In this document: positions 16,261 through 24,924 of the stretch, piece by piece
Position numbering within the stretch: position 1 is the stretch's first letter
Layout: each line of letters begins with the position of its first letter
Assembly: GCA_034189125.1 (NCBI GenBank)
Contig: JAXHVB010000115.1
Location: 1-42,469 of the forward strand
Origin: UBA5862 sp002408105
GTDB lineage: Bacteria; Pseudomonadota; Gammaproteobacteria; Pseudomonadales; UBA5862
Reading direction: 5' to 3'
Length of the DNA stretch: 42,469 bases
Position numbers and translations under genes: made by a program
The notes under the pieces: generated by a model
Databases searched by the model: none
Told to the model about the DNA's origin: nothing
What the model saw: only the letters and a program-made list of their open reading frames with translations

Positions 16261-17217
16261 ATGCAGTCTATGAACCCCAACGCATCGCCGCAACGCTTCG
16301 ACCTACACTGCCACTCCACGGCCTCCGATGGCGTCCTCAGTCCCCAGGAGATTCTGGAGCGGGCCGACGCCCAAGGCGTTGCCCTGCTTGCGATCACCGA
16401 CCACGATACGGTGGCAGGGGTGCGCGCCCTGTTGGATGCGGATTTTGCCGTCGGCACAGCCCTGTTGCCGGGAATCGAATTGACCTGCACAGATGGCCAG
16501 CGGGTGCTGCACTTGGTCGGTTTGGGCATTGATGTCGATGATGGCACCCTGGGGCAGCACCTCGACACGCTCATTGCCACGCGCATGGAACGGGCCGATT
16601 CGATTCTCGACCAGTTGAGAAAGAGGCGGCTGCCACTGGAGTGGAGCCAGGTCGAGGCGGCGGCGGGTGGAGCCCCTCCAGGGCGTGTCCACTTCGCTCG
16701 CGTCCTGGTCGAATGTGGCGCGGCAGATTCGGTCTCACAAGCCTTCAAGCGCTACCTTGCGGACGGCAAGTTGAGGCTTGGCAACACCCCATGGCCCAGC
16801 CTGGACTCCGCCGTCGCGGCCATCATCGGGGCGGGGGGCGTCGCTGTGCTGGCCCACCCGCGCCACTACAACTTGACCAGAACACGGGCTCTGGCCTTGC
16901 TGCGCCGCTTCGTGTCCGCGGGCGGGGAGGCGATCGAAGTGATCTCGGGTGCCAACAGCCCGCTCAATGATATTCAGCGGTGGAGCCGGACGGCGGACGA
17001 GCTGGGGTTGCTGGTGTCGGCAGGCAGTGACTTTCACGCCCCGAGCAGCTGGTGTGAACTGGGGAAATTTCCGTCGCTGCCGGGGTGCAATGCGCCGGTC
17101 TGGGAGCACCCCAAGCTGCATCGCTGGGTCGACGCTGAGGTTGGTCGGTTGGTGTGCGGCGCCGCGTTCGCCGAGATGGGCCGGTCGCACGCGGCGGATG
17201 AGAGGAACAACGCATGA
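16261..17217 (+). CDS. rnm: PHP-domain 5'-3' exoribonuclease RNase AM (YciV/TrpH)
   Basis: 318 residues of PHP metal-dependent phosphoesterase. Metal-binding landmarks are H16-C-H18 (DLHCHSTASDG), D47-H-D49 (AITDHDT), a later LAHPRHYN near residue 200 and the SDFH motif near the C-terminus. In E. coli this family degrades short RNAs 5' to 3' and trims 5' ends of rRNA; it also has 3',5'-nucleotide bisphosphate phosphatase activity. ATG 16261 is used; ATG 16270 is an alternative. The stop overlaps the yciO start as ATGA. Confidence 0.9.
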   Translation: MQSMNPNASPQRFDLHCHSTASDGVLSPQEILERADAQGVALLAITDHDTVAGVRALLDADFAVGTALLPGIELTCTDGQRVLHLVGLGIDVDDGTLGQHLDTLIATRMERADSILDQLRKRRLPLEWSQVEAAAGGAPPGRVHFARVLVECGAADSVSQAFKRYLADGKLRLGNTPWPSLDSAVAAIIGAGGVAVLAHPRHYNLTRTRALALLRRFVSAGGEAIEVISGANSPLNDIQRWSRTADELGLLVSAGSDFHAPSSWCELGKFPSLPGCNAPVWEHPKLHRWVDAEVGRLVCGAAFAEMGRSHAADERNNA

Positions 17218-17846
17218 GCCAGTACTTTCAGGTCCACCCGGACAACCCGCAGCGGCGCTTGCTGCGTCAATCGGTAGACATCCTGGGGCGAGATGGGGTC
17301 ATTGCTTACCCCTCAGATTCGGCCTATGCGCTCGGTTGTCGAGTCGGCAACAAACAGGGGGCCGATCGCATTCGCCAGCTGCGTCGACTGCCGCCGGAGC
17401 ACAACTTTACCCTGGTGTGCCGTGACCTCTCCGAGTTGGCGACCTATGCCAAGGTCGACAACGATGTATTTCGGCTCCTGAAAACCCACACGCCGGGCCC
17501 CTATACCTTCCTGCTGACGGCAACCAAAGAGGTGCCGCGGCGGTTGGTGCACCCGAAGCGAAAAACCATTGGCATCCGGGTGCCTGACCACCGCATCGTC
17601 CAAGCACTGCTCGAGGAGATGGGCGAACCGCTCATGAGCGTGAGCTTGATTCTCCCCGGAGAGGACGCGCCCATGAACGACCCTGTCGAGATCCGCACCC
17701 AGTTGGAACACCAGCTGGACTTGGTGATTGATGGCGGGACCTGTCCCGCTGTGCCGACCACTGTGGTTGACTTGTCCGAACGCCCACGAATTTTGCGCTA
17801 CGGGGGGGGCGATCCGACGCCGTTCGAAGCGCTCACGGACGAATGA
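17214..17846 (+). CDS. yciO: YciO-type threonylcarbamoyl-AMP synthase family protein
   Basis: 210 residues in a single YrdC/Sua5 domain (about 14-200). Signatures are GVIAYPSDSAYALGC, then NFTLVCRDLSELATYAKV, PGPYTFLLTATKEVPRRL and KTIGIRVPDH. The family makes threonylcarbamoyl-AMP for t6A tRNA modification, but the YciO branch is a paralogue of TsaC whose own role is less certain. The ATG overlaps the preceding RNase AM stop by 4 nt, the same pairing as yciV-yciO in enterics. trpS follows after 91 nt. Confidence 0.92.
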   Translation: MSQYFQVHPDNPQRRLLRQSVDILGRDGVIAYPSDSAYALGCRVGNKQGADRIRQLRRLPPEHNFTLVCRDLSELATYAKVDNDVFRLLKTHTPGPYTFLLTATKEVPRRLVHPKRKTIGIRVPDHRIVQALLEEMGEPLMSVSLILPGEDAPMNDPVEIRTQLEHQLDLVIDGGTCPAVPTTVVDLSERPRILRYGGGDPTPFEALTDE

Positions 17847-17868
17847 AGCCAAACGCGGCGGACGGGCT

Positions 17869-17874
17869 TATACT
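17869..17874 (+). promoter_or_regulatory. trpS: Candidate -10 box for trpS
   Basis: TATACT matches the -10 consensus at 5 of 6 positions in the 91-nt gap after yciO and would start RNA near 17881. No good -35 hexamer lies 16-18 nt upstream, so the call is weak. Confidence 0.3.
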
Positions 17875-17937
17875 GTCGCGTTTGCGCCCACCTTCAGCAG
17901 CCTGGTGGTTGCACCATTTGGACCGAGAGAGCCCAGT

Positions 17938-19149
17938 TTGAGTACCGTTGATCCACACCGCCGCGTTCTCTCCGGAATGCGGCCGACTGGCCAACTGCAT
18001 TTAGGACACCTGAGTGTCGTGCGCAATTGGGCCCGGCTGCAACACGAGTACGAGTGTTTTTTTTTCGTGGCGGATTGGCACGCACTCACGACCGACTACG
18101 AACAGCCCGCACAGCTTGAATCCAATGCCATCGACATGGTGGTTGATTGGCTTGCGGTCGGGATCAACCCCTCGGCCGCCACTGTATTCATTCAATCCCA
18201 GGTTCCAGAGCACGCCGAACTGCATTTGTTGCTGTCCATGATCACCCCACTGGGTTGGCTCGAGCGCGTGCCGAGCTACAAGGACCAACAAGAACAGCTG
18301 CGTGACCGGGACCTGGCCACCTACGGTTTTCTTGGCTACCCGCTGCTCCAGAGCGCAGACATCTTGATGTACCGCGCCGGGGCCGTGCCCGTCGGCGCCG
18401 ACCAGGTCGCGCATGTAGAGGTGACCCGCGAAATTGCCCGGCGGTTCAACCACTTTTATGGTCGCGAACCAGGCTTTCGTGAAAACGCAGAGGCGGCAGC
18501 GCGCAAGATGGGCAAAAAGAACGCACGCCTGTACCTGGAGTTGCGCCGGGCGTACCAGGAACAGGGCGACAACGAGGCTCTGGGAAAAGCCCAGGCATTG
18601 GTTCGCGAGCAGCAGAACATTTCACTCGGAGACCGCGAAAGGTTGCTGGGGTACTTGGAAGGGGAAGGCAAGCAAGTGCTGCCCGAACCACTGGCGCTGC
18701 TCACCGAGCACCCCAAAATGCCGGGGCTCGATGGCCGCAAGATGTCGAAATCCTACGGCAATACGCTGTCGCTGCGTGAAGCGCCCGCTGACATCGAATC
18801 GAAAATTCTGACCATGCCGACCGATCCTGCACGGGTTCGTCGGACCGATCCTGGCACACCGGAAAAGTGCCCGGTGTGGGAGTTGCACCAGGTGTACAGT
18901 GACGGCGAAGTGCGTGCTTGGGTGCAGGCCGGCTGTCGCAGCGCAACAATCGGGTGTGTGGATTGCAAGCGCCCGATCGTTGAGGCGGTGCAGAACCAGT
19001 TGGCCCCCATCCAGGAGCGGGCGCGCGAGTATGCCCAAGACCTGATGCTGGTGCGCAACATCCTGAAAGAGGGCGCCGAACGGGCCCGCGAGGAGGCCCG
19101 CGACACCATGGACGAGGTGCGTTCTGCGATGGGTCTGCGGTACCGCTGA
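17938..19149 (+). CDS. trpS: Tryptophanyl-tRNA synthetase, long form with four-cysteine motif
   Basis: 403 residues, class Ic. HIGH-type motif HLGH at 21-24 (GQLHLGHL) and KMSKS at 268-272 bind ATP. An insert of about 60 residues (about 175-250) precedes KMSKS, so the enzyme is longer than the 334-residue E. coli type. Four cysteines, C311, C333, C340 and C343, have spacing C-x21-C-x6-C-x2-C, very close to the iron-sulfur motif described for Thermotoga TrpRS. The start is TTG 17938, giving MSTVDPHRRVLSGMRPTG; the next ATG (17977) would delete the start of the Rossmann fold. GAGAG lies about 9 nt upstream. Confidence 0.92.
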   Translation: MSTVDPHRRVLSGMRPTGQLHLGHLSVVRNWARLQHEYECFFFVADWHALTTDYEQPAQLESNAIDMVVDWLAVGINPSAATVFIQSQVPEHAELHLLLSMITPLGWLERVPSYKDQQEQLRDRDLATYGFLGYPLLQSADILMYRAGAVPVGADQVAHVEVTREIARRFNHFYGREPGFRENAEAAARKMGKKNARLYLELRRAYQEQGDNEALGKAQALVREQQNISLGDRERLLGYLEGEGKQVLPEPLALLTEHPKMPGLDGRKMSKSYGNTLSLREAPADIESKILTMPTDPARVRRTDPGTPEKCPVWELHQVYSDGEVRAWVQAGCRSATIGCVDCKRPIVEAVQNQLAPIQERAREYAQDLMLVRNILKEGAERAREEARDTMDEVRSAMGLRYR

Positions 19150-19181
19150 ATCCCACAACCGACCAAGCGGACGAACCCCCA

Positions 19182-20030
19182 ATGCACCACCCCGAGCCTC
19201 CCATGCCCGGTGCGACGGTCGACGTTTTGGACGGGCCTGCGCAGCAACGGGAAATGCCCTTCGCGCTCGTCTACGGGCAGGACTACACCAAGATACCCGA
19301 AGACCTCTACATCCCGCCCGACGCCCTGGAAGTTTTCCTTGACGCGTTTTCCGGGCCACTCGACCTCTTGCTCTACCTCATCCGCCGCCAGAACATGGAC
19401 ATCCTCGATGTCGAGGTGGCCGAGATCACCCGTCAGTACATTGAGTACATCGACCTGATGAAGGCCACACGGTTCGAGCTGGCTGCTGAATACCTGGTGA
19501 TGGCTGCAATGCTGGCGGAGATCAAATCCCGCATGCTCCTTCCACGACCGGAGCTGGGAGAAGAAGAGGAAGACCCCCGGGCCGAGCTGATCCGCCGCTT
19601 GCAGGAATACGAGCGGTTTAAGCGCGCGGCCCAAGACCTCGACAGCCTGCCACGTCTGGAGCGAGACCTGTTCGTTGCGCAGAGTACCCCCCCGACCCAG
19701 GAACAGGCCGCCAAGCCGCTGCCACAGGTATCGCTGACAGAGCTGCTCCGCGCCCTGGGCGAAGTGCTGAAGCGCGCCGAAATGTTCGAGCACCACCGTA
19801 TATCGCGGGAAACGTTGTCGACCCGTGAGCGCATGGGGCAGATTCTCGATCAGTTGCGGGAAAGCCCAACAGAATTTGTGGCATTCACCCGACTTTTCCA
19901 CCGTGACGAGGGGCGCCATGGCGTGGTCGTGACCTTTCTGGCACTGATGGAGCTGGTCAAAGAGGTCCTGGTCGAGGTTGTCCAGGCGGCTCCACTTGCA
20001 CCCATCCACGTGCGCGGAAAGTCACGATGA
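19182..20030 (+). CDS. scpA: Segregation and condensation protein A (ScpA kleisin)
   Basis: 282 residues. After about 45 variable residues comes the kleisin core: FSGPLDLLLYLIRRQNMDILDVEVAEITRQYIEYI, then ELAAEYLVMAAMLAEIKSRMLLP, an acidic linker, and the C-terminal winged helix with EFVAFTRLFHRDEGRHGVVVTFLALMEL. ScpA bridges the SMC or MukB-like ATPase heads with ScpB to compact and segregate chromosomes. ATG 19182 is used; ATG 19203 and 19254 are possible because the N-terminus is poorly conserved. The stop overlaps the scpB start as ATGA. Confidence 0.93.
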   Translation: MHHPEPPMPGATVDVLDGPAQQREMPFALVYGQDYTKIPEDLYIPPDALEVFLDAFSGPLDLLLYLIRRQNMDILDVEVAEITRQYIEYIDLMKATRFELAAEYLVMAAMLAEIKSRMLLPRPELGEEEEDPRAELIRRLQEYERFKRAAQDLDSLPRLERDLFVAQSTPPTQEQAAKPLPQVSLTELLRALGEVLKRAEMFEHHRISRETLSTRERMGQILDQLRESPTEFVAFTRLFHRDEGRHGVVVTFLALMELVKEVLVEVVQAAPLAPIHVRGKSR

Positions 20031-20686
20031 GCGCTGACCCCGAGCAGCGGACACCTGGCCTCGCAGCGGTGCTGGAAGCCCTGTTGCTGGCCGCAGATGC
20101 CCCTTTGTCGCTTGACCAGATGCAGCAGGTTTTTGACCTGGATGAACGACCCGACAAGGCCGAATTGCGCGCCGCGCTGGGATCGCTCGAATCCGCCTGC
20201 AGCGACCGGACTTATCAATTGGTTGAGGTGGGCAGTGGCTATCAGTATCGAATCCGCGGCGCCTACGCCCGTTGGGTGTCTCGGCTGTGGGAGGACAAAC
20301 CGGCACGTTACTCGCGTGCGCTGCTTGAAACCTTGGCCCTGATCGCATACCGCCAACCCATCACCCGAGGGGAAATCGAAGCCGTTCGCGGTGTGGCGGT
20401 GAGTTCGCAGATCATCCGCACCCTCAGTGAGCGGGATTGGGTTCGCATCGTTGGACACCGCGAGGTGCCTGGTCGTCCCGCATTGTACGCCACCACCCGC
20501 GGGTTTCTTGACCACTTCAACCTCAAAAGCCTGGACGAGTTGCCTGCCCTGGCGGAGCTGACCGACCTCGATAAGGTGCACGCGGAGTTCGACTTCGACC
20601 CTCCGAATCCAGCCGCGCAAGCCGCCGGCCCAAGTGTGAGCGACCCCGACCACAATGGATCTGAAGATGGCCGATCAACCCACTGA
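20027..20686 (+). CDS. scpB: Segregation and condensation protein B (ScpB)
   Basis: 219 residues. Two winged-helix domains span about 10-175. Landmarks are LEALLLAADAPLSLDQMQQVF, YQLVEVGSGYQYRIRGAYARWV, ALLETLALIAYRQPITRGEIEAVRGV and GHREVPGRPALYATT. ScpB forms a dimer that binds the ScpA kleisin within the SMC complex. The ATG overlaps the scpA stop by 4 nt. The disordered, acidic C-terminus is overlapped by the rluB start for about 32 nt, an arrangement (scpA-scpB-rluB) that is conserved in many bacteria and implies one transcript. Confidence 0.95.
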   Translation: MSADPEQRTPGLAAVLEALLLAADAPLSLDQMQQVFDLDERPDKAELRAALGSLESACSDRTYQLVEVGSGYQYRIRGAYARWVSRLWEDKPARYSRALLETLALIAYRQPITRGEIEAVRGVAVSSQIIRTLSERDWVRIVGHREVPGRPALYATTRGFLDHFNLKSLDELPALAELTDLDKVHAEFDFDPPNPAAQAAGPSVSDPDHNGSEDGRSTH

Positions 20687-21506
20687 AAAACTTCAAAAAG
20701 TGCTTGCCCGAGCGGGCGTCGCCTCGCGCCGCGAGGCGGAAGGCTGGATACAGTCCGGGCGGGTCCAGGTGAATGGGGACACGGCCCAACTCGGTGACCG
20801 AGTCGATGCCGCTGCCGAGATCCATGTGGACGGCAAACCGCTGTCTGGGCGCCGCCGCGCAAGCCAGCGCACCCGAGTGCTGCTGTACCACAAACCTGCA
20901 GGCGAGGTGACGACAAGGGTTGATCCTGAAGGGCGCCCCACGGTGTTTCGCCACCTGCCGCGGGTCTTTCCCGGACGCTGGATTGCCGTCGGTCGGCTCG
21001 ACATCAACACCACTGGCTTGATGCTGTTTACGACCGACGGTGAGTTGGCGCATCGGCTGATGCATCCAGGGACCCCCCTTGACCGCGAATACTTGGTTCG
21101 GGTGTTCGGCGAGGTGGATGCCGACATGCGCCAGCGTTTGGCTACGGGTGTGCTGCTTGAGGATGGGGTGGCCCGCTTTACTGACCTGCGCGCGGGGGAA
21201 GGTGATGGAGTGAACCGCTGGTACTACGTGGTGACCTTGGAGGGACGCAATCGCATTGTGCGGCGGCTGTTTGAATCCCAGGGGCTCCAGGTCAACCGGC
21301 TGAAACGGGTCCGGATCGGGCCCATTTTTCTGCCCTCGGCAGTGCGTCAGGGACGCAGCCGGGAACTGACCGGTGAGGAAATTGAGGAACTCTGCGCATT
21401 TACCGGGCTGCCGCTTCCAGCCGAATATGGCCCCCCAGATGCTGCGGCAGTGCGACGGGACAGCAAACCCCGCCCTCAGCAAAAATCTCGCCGCCGAAAC
21501 CGCTGA
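20655..21506 (+). CDS. rluB: 23S rRNA pseudouridine(2605) synthase RluB
   Basis: 283 residues. An N-terminal S4 RNA-binding domain (about 12-58, VLARAGVASRREAEGWI) is followed by the RsuA/RluB catalytic domain. The catalytic aspartate is D116 in AVGRLDINTTGLMLFT. Further conserved are HPGTPLDREYLVRV and EGRNRIVRRLFESQGLQVNRLKR. It isomerises U2605 of 23S rRNA. The C-terminus is Arg/Lys-rich, as usual in RluB. Starts at ATG 20655 or ATG 20667 both lie inside the 3' end of scpB. The stop lies 4 nt from the stop of the opposing diguanylate cyclase gene. Confidence 0.94.
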   Translation: MDLKMADQPTEKLQKVLARAGVASRREAEGWIQSGRVQVNGDTAQLGDRVDAAAEIHVDGKPLSGRRRASQRTRVLLYHKPAGEVTTRVDPEGRPTVFRHLPRVFPGRWIAVGRLDINTTGLMLFTTDGELAHRLMHPGTPLDREYLVRVFGEVDADMRQRLATGVLLEDGVARFTDLRAGEGDGVNRWYYVVTLEGRNRIVRRLFESQGLQVNRLKRVRIGPIFLPSAVRQGRSRELTGEEIEELCAFTGLPLPAEYGPPDAAAVRRDSKPRPQQKSRRRNR

Positions 21507-21509
21507 GGC

Positions 21510-22445
21510 TCAAGCCGGCACTTCCTGGTCGAGCGACTGCGACGCCGCTTGCACACGGTTGCGCCCAGCGGCCTTGGCTGCGTAGAGGGCACGGTCGGCC
21601 CGCGCCAAGAGAGACTCGGCGCTGTCCGAGTCCGTCAGCGTCGCAATGCCAAGGCTGACCGTCACTGCGCTCTCGAGCCCCAGACCACTGAAATCCGCGT
21701 CCGCAACGGCTGATCGGATGCGTTCGGCGATCACCGCGGCGCCATCGTCGTCCGTGTTGTCGAGCAACAACACGAACTCCTCGCCGCCGTAGCGAAACAG
21801 CAAATCGGTCTTGCGGGCCGCCGCGTTGATCACCTTTGTCAGGGTCTTGAGCACCCGGTCCCCGGTCAGGTGCCCATGGGTGTCGTTGATCTTTTTGAAG
21901 TGATCGGCATCGATGAGGGCCACAGAAGTGTGTCCACCGTGCCTGCGAACGATGCCCACTTCGCGGTCCAGGGTCAGTTCCAATGCGTTGCGGTTGCCGA
22001 TCCCGGTCAGGGCATCGGTCAGGGCGCCGAGCACGGCCCGGCGGTACCGCAGCGCATTGGAAAGCGGGAACAGCAATGCGCCGATCAATGATTCAGCCTG
22101 CTGTGCCTCGGCTTCGGTGAAGGCGCGGCTGCGCCTCAGTTGCAACTGCCCGAGTGGTTGTTCTTCGAGTGACAGCCGGTACTCGAGTGCATGACGTGCC
22201 TTGCGCCCCCAGTCGAACTCGAAGTGCGTGGCCGCATCGCTGCCGTAGTGGAGCCCATCAATCCCCAGCCATTGGACACTGTACTGGGCGAAATGGGTCA
22301 GCAAGGCATCGCATTCCAGTTCACGGTGCAGCGCTTGCAAAACCTCCAGCTCAGAAGGCGCAGTGGATGAGGTCATGGGCAAAGGTTCCGCTGGAATGGG
22401 AGGGCGGCGGTCAATGGCAGCGTGAGCGAACTGCTGATGCGGCAT
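21510..22445 (-). CDS. Diguanylate cyclase (GGDEF domain) with GAF-like N-terminus
   Basis: 311 residues, soluble. Residues about 30-135 form a divergent sensor module. Residues about 140-305 form the GGDEF domain with active-site GGEEF at 220-224 and an I-site RKTD at 211-214, five residues before. Both features indicate an active, product-inhibited cyclic di-GMP synthase. ATG 22445 has GAGAGAAG about 7 nt upstream. ATG 22376 would remove 23 weakly conserved residues. The gene may be a distal part of the ubiG-mupP-yciK strand, but 223 nt of AT-rich spacer separates it from yciK, so it probably has its own promoter. Confidence 0.9.
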   Translation of the reverse strand: MPHQQFAHAAIDRRPPIPAEPLPMTSSTAPSELEVLQALHRELECDALLTHFAQYSVQWLGIDGLHYGSDAATHFEFDWGRKARHALEYRLSLEEQPLGQLQLRRSRAFTEAEAQQAESLIGALLFPLSNALRYRRAVLGALTDALTGIGNRNALELTLDREVGIVRRHGGHTSVALIDADHFKKINDTHGHLTGDRVLKTLTKVINAAARKTDLLFRYGGEEFVLLLDNTDDDGAAVIAERIRSAVADADFSGLGLESAVTVSLGIATLTDSDSAESLLARADRALYAAKAAGRNRVQAASQSLDQEVPA

Positions 22446-22668
22446 AAACGGACTTCTCTCGTGTACGTGAAAACCTGGCGGGCCAATCGATCCGAATTCG
22501 AAGGCCCTGTATCGGTTTCAATAGCGAAGACCGTGCCATTTTCCGAAATTTCCGTAATATGCTGATTTTTAAAAACATATCGAAAGGATCCAGCGAAACG
22601 TGTCAGTGGATTGACGCTTTTTTAGCCGGTCCGTTCCGCGTCGGCGCCGCAATTTGGTCAATTATTAG
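22446..22668. other. 223-nt AT-rich spacer upstream of diguanylate cyclase
   Basis: No gene seen. On the plus strand ATATG and CATAT arms (about 22557-22580) enclose an A/T-only core, and TTTCCG occurs twice 9 nt apart near 22540-22555. The stretch is much more AT-rich than its neighbours. It probably holds the promoter of the diguanylate cyclase on the minus strand and the 3' end of the yciK transcript. I cannot define either precisely. Confidence 0.3.
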
Positions 22669-23430
22669 TCATGTGTCACCCGGGGCGCCGCGCTGGGCGT
22701 CGAGCGAACGTCCGTTGCAGTCAACGCTGTCGTCGCCCATGAGGTAGAGGTACAGCGGCATGATGTCATCAGGCGCTGGGTTCTCGTCCGGGCTCTCTCC
22801 CGGGTAGGCAGCGGCACGCATTTCCGTTCGGGTGGCGCCAGGGTTGATGGCGTTGATGCGGATCGAGCTTATGTTTTCAAGCTCATCGGCCCAAATCTGG
22901 GTCAGGGCTTCTACCCCGAACTTCGAAACGGAATAGGCACCCCAGTAGGCCCGCCCGACGCGCCCGACCCCTGAACTCGTGAACACCACTGAGGCGCGGG
23001 GCGCTGCGGCCAGGACGGGGAGCAAGGCTTGGGTGAGCAAAAACTGACTGGTTAGGTTGATTCGCAGAACCCGGTCCCATTCGCTCGGATTGAATTGGGC
23101 CAACGGGGTCCGCGGTCCCAGCACCCCGGCGTTGTTGAGTAGACCGTGCACCGCACCGAATTCGGCTTCCACCACCCGTGCAAGGTCGGCGTAGTCCTTA
23201 GGCGCCGCGCCATCCAAGTTCAGCGGGTAGATTGCCGGCTCCGGTCCATTGGCCGCTGTAATGGCGTCATAGGTGTCTTCCAGTTTCCGCCGGGTGCGCC
23301 CCACCAGGACCACAGTGGCCCCGTGTCGCGCATAGGCCAACGCAGCGGCGCGGCCGATGCCATCGCCGGCCCCAGTGACCACCAAGACACGGTCGCGCAG
23401 CAGTCCCGGGCGGGCGTGGTAATCAAACAT
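22669..23430 (-). CDS. yciK: YciK-type short-chain dehydrogenase/reductase
   Basis: 253 residues of classical SDR fold. The cofactor loop is T19-GAGDGIG, NNAG lies at 99-102, the catalytic serine is in VVFTSSGVGR (151-156) and the Y166-xxx-K170 pair is in YSVSK. The C-terminal MPLYLYLMGDDSVDCNGRSLDAQ block is typical of YciK, a conserved oxidoreductase of unknown substrate. Its start overlaps the upstream phosphatase stop by 8 nt, so it is translationally linked to the ubiG-mupP unit. Confidence 0.9.
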   Translation of the reverse strand: MFDYHARPGLLRDRVLVVTGAGDGIGRAAALAYARHGATVVLVGRTRRKLEDTYDAITAANGPEPAIYPLNLDGAAPKDYADLARVVEAEFGAVHGLLNNAGVLGPRTPLAQFNPSEWDRVLRINLTSQFLLTQALLPVLAAAPRASVVFTSSGVGRVGRAYWGAYSVSKFGVEALTQIWADELENISSIRINAINPGATRTEMRAAAYPGESPDENPAPDDIMPLYLYLMGDDSVDCNGRSLDAQRGAPGDT

Positions 23431-24112
23431 GTGCGGTTTCCTCCCGGCCAGCGAGCCAGACGTGCAGTTGATCGAGTGAGTCGATGGTCAGGTCGGCGGC
23501 CCAAGAAGCCACCTCCTCATCGAACCCGATGTATCCGTAGGCCGCTGCGACGGTGTACAGCTTGGCGGCACGCCCGGCTTCCACATCGCGGCGGTGATCG
23601 CCCACATAGACCGCCGCCTGCGGTTCGATCGCGATCTGATGCAGCGCGTGCAATAAAGGCTGCGGGTGCGGTTTCGATTCCCGCAGGTCATCCCCGCACA
23701 CCACAACTGCGGGTGTGCTGCGCAACCGACCGGCAACTCCGGCCAGCAGTGGCTCGGTAAAGCGCCGTGGCTTGTTGGTGACGATTCCCCAAAGGGTGCC
23801 TGATCCATCCAGCCATTCAAGCAGTTGTGCGGTTCCGGGGAAGGGGTGGGTGCGGCTGATGGGGTCGGCCGCGTAGAGCGCCAGCAGCCGCTGCAGCAGG
23901 TCGGGGCGCTCGACCTCCGCACCTGCACCGTACGTCAGCTTGATGAGGGCCGCTGCGCCCTCGGACACGCAGGCCCGGACCGCCGCATCGGTCGCAGGGT
24001 GAACCCCTGGTTGCTCCTCTAGCAGTTGGTGGAGGCACTGCACAAACTGCGGTGCGGTGTCCAGCAATGTGCCGTCGAGGTCAAACAACACCGCCTGCGG
24101 CTTGGCGTTCAT
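23423..24112 (-). CDS. mupP: HAD phosphatase: MupP (N-acetylmuramic acid 6-phosphate phosphatase) or Gph
   Basis: 229 residues of HAD-IA phosphatase. The nucleophile is D11 and the acid is D13 in VLFDLDGTLLDTAP. Motif II is in IVTNKP, the motif III lysine in ESKPHP and motif IV in YVGDHRRDVEAGRAA. Automatic annotation would say phosphoglycolate phosphatase. The location between ubiG and a yciK-type SDR matches Pseudomonas MupP, which dephosphorylates MurNAc-6-phosphate in peptidoglycan recycling, so MupP is favoured (inference). Start ATG 24112 overlaps the ubiG stop as ATGA. Confidence 0.8.
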   Translation of the reverse strand: MNAKPQAVLFDLDGTLLDTAPQFVQCLHQLLEEQPGVHPATDAAVRACVSEGAAALIKLTYGAGAEVERPDLLQRLLALYAADPISRTHPFPGTAQLLEWLDGSGTLWGIVTNKPRRFTEPLLAGVAGRLRSTPAVVVCGDDLRESKPHPQPLLHALHQIAIEPQAAVYVGDHRRDVEAGRAAKLYTVAAAYGYIGFDEEVASWAADLTIDSLDQLHVWLAGREETAHV

Positions 24113-24819
24113 GCCGCCAAAGGCTTGCGCACGTGAACCATGTAGTTCACATCGGTGTTCTCAGCGAGCCGGTAGTGCTTGGTGATGGGGTTGTACACCA
24201 GTCCGATGGTGTCCTGCAGCTGCAGGTCGGCGCCGCGCAACCAGCTGGCAAGTTCCGCCGGACGAATGAACTTTTCGTACGCATGGGTGCCTTTGGGCAG
24301 CAGATTGAGCACATACTCAGCGCCCACAATAGCGAACAAAAATGACTTTGGGTTGCGGTTGATGGTCGAGAAAAACAAATGCCCGCCGGGTTTCGCAAGG
24401 GCTGCAGCGGCAGTGACCACCGCCGCAGGGTCTGGGACATGCTCCAGCATCTCCAGGCAGGTGACCACATCAAACTCGCCGGGCGATTCCGCCGCCAGGG
24501 CCTCGGCGCTGGTGTGCCTGTAATCAACCGCCACGCCGGATTCGAGCTGGTGCAACCGGGCCACCGCCAAGGCCGCCTCACCCAGATCAATCGCGGTGAC
24601 CTGAGCGCCGCGCTGCGCCATGCCTTCACTCAGCAGGCCACCGCCACAGCCGATGTCGACCACCTTGCGTTCGGCCAGACCGGCCTTTCGCTCGATGTAA
24701 TCGAGGCGCAGCGGGTTGATTTGGTGGAGCGGCCTGAATTCGCTCTGCGGATCCCACCAGCGGCTCGCCAGGGCGCTGAATTTAGCAATTTCTGCAGGGT
24801 CAACGTTGGCGTGGGTCAT
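24109..24819 (-). CDS. ubiG: Ubiquinone biosynthesis O-methyltransferase UbiG
   Basis: 236 residues of class I SAM methyltransferase. The N-terminal signature is FSALASRWWDPQSEFRPLHQINPLRLDYI, with SAM motif I VDIGCGGG at 54-61. Then follow VTCLEMLEHVPDP and HLFFSTINRNPKSFLFAIVGAEYVLNLLPKGTH, all hallmark UbiG blocks. It performs both O-methylations of the ubiquinone ring. ATG 24819 has a GGAG-type site upstream. It heads the ubiG-mupP-yciK overlap series and lies 105 nt downstream of mtaD on the same strand. Confidence 0.97.
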   Translation of the reverse strand: MTHANVDPAEIAKFSALASRWWDPQSEFRPLHQINPLRLDYIERKAGLAERKVVDIGCGGGLLSEGMAQRGAQVTAIDLGEAALAVARLHQLESGVAVDYRHTSAEALAAESPGEFDVVTCLEMLEHVPDPAAVVTAAAALAKPGGHLFFSTINRNPKSFLFAIVGAEYVLNLLPKGTHAYEKFIRPAELASWLRGADLQLQDTIGLVYNPITKHYRLAENTDVNYMVHVRKPLAA

Positions 24820-24924
24820 GGCGTCTCCTGGGGGGCAGCGATCAATAGGTCCGCATCATACCCAATGTGCGCCGCACGGAGGCGGTGGCGCGCCGTTTTC
24901 CGGACAGGCTCGCGCCCGTGGACT

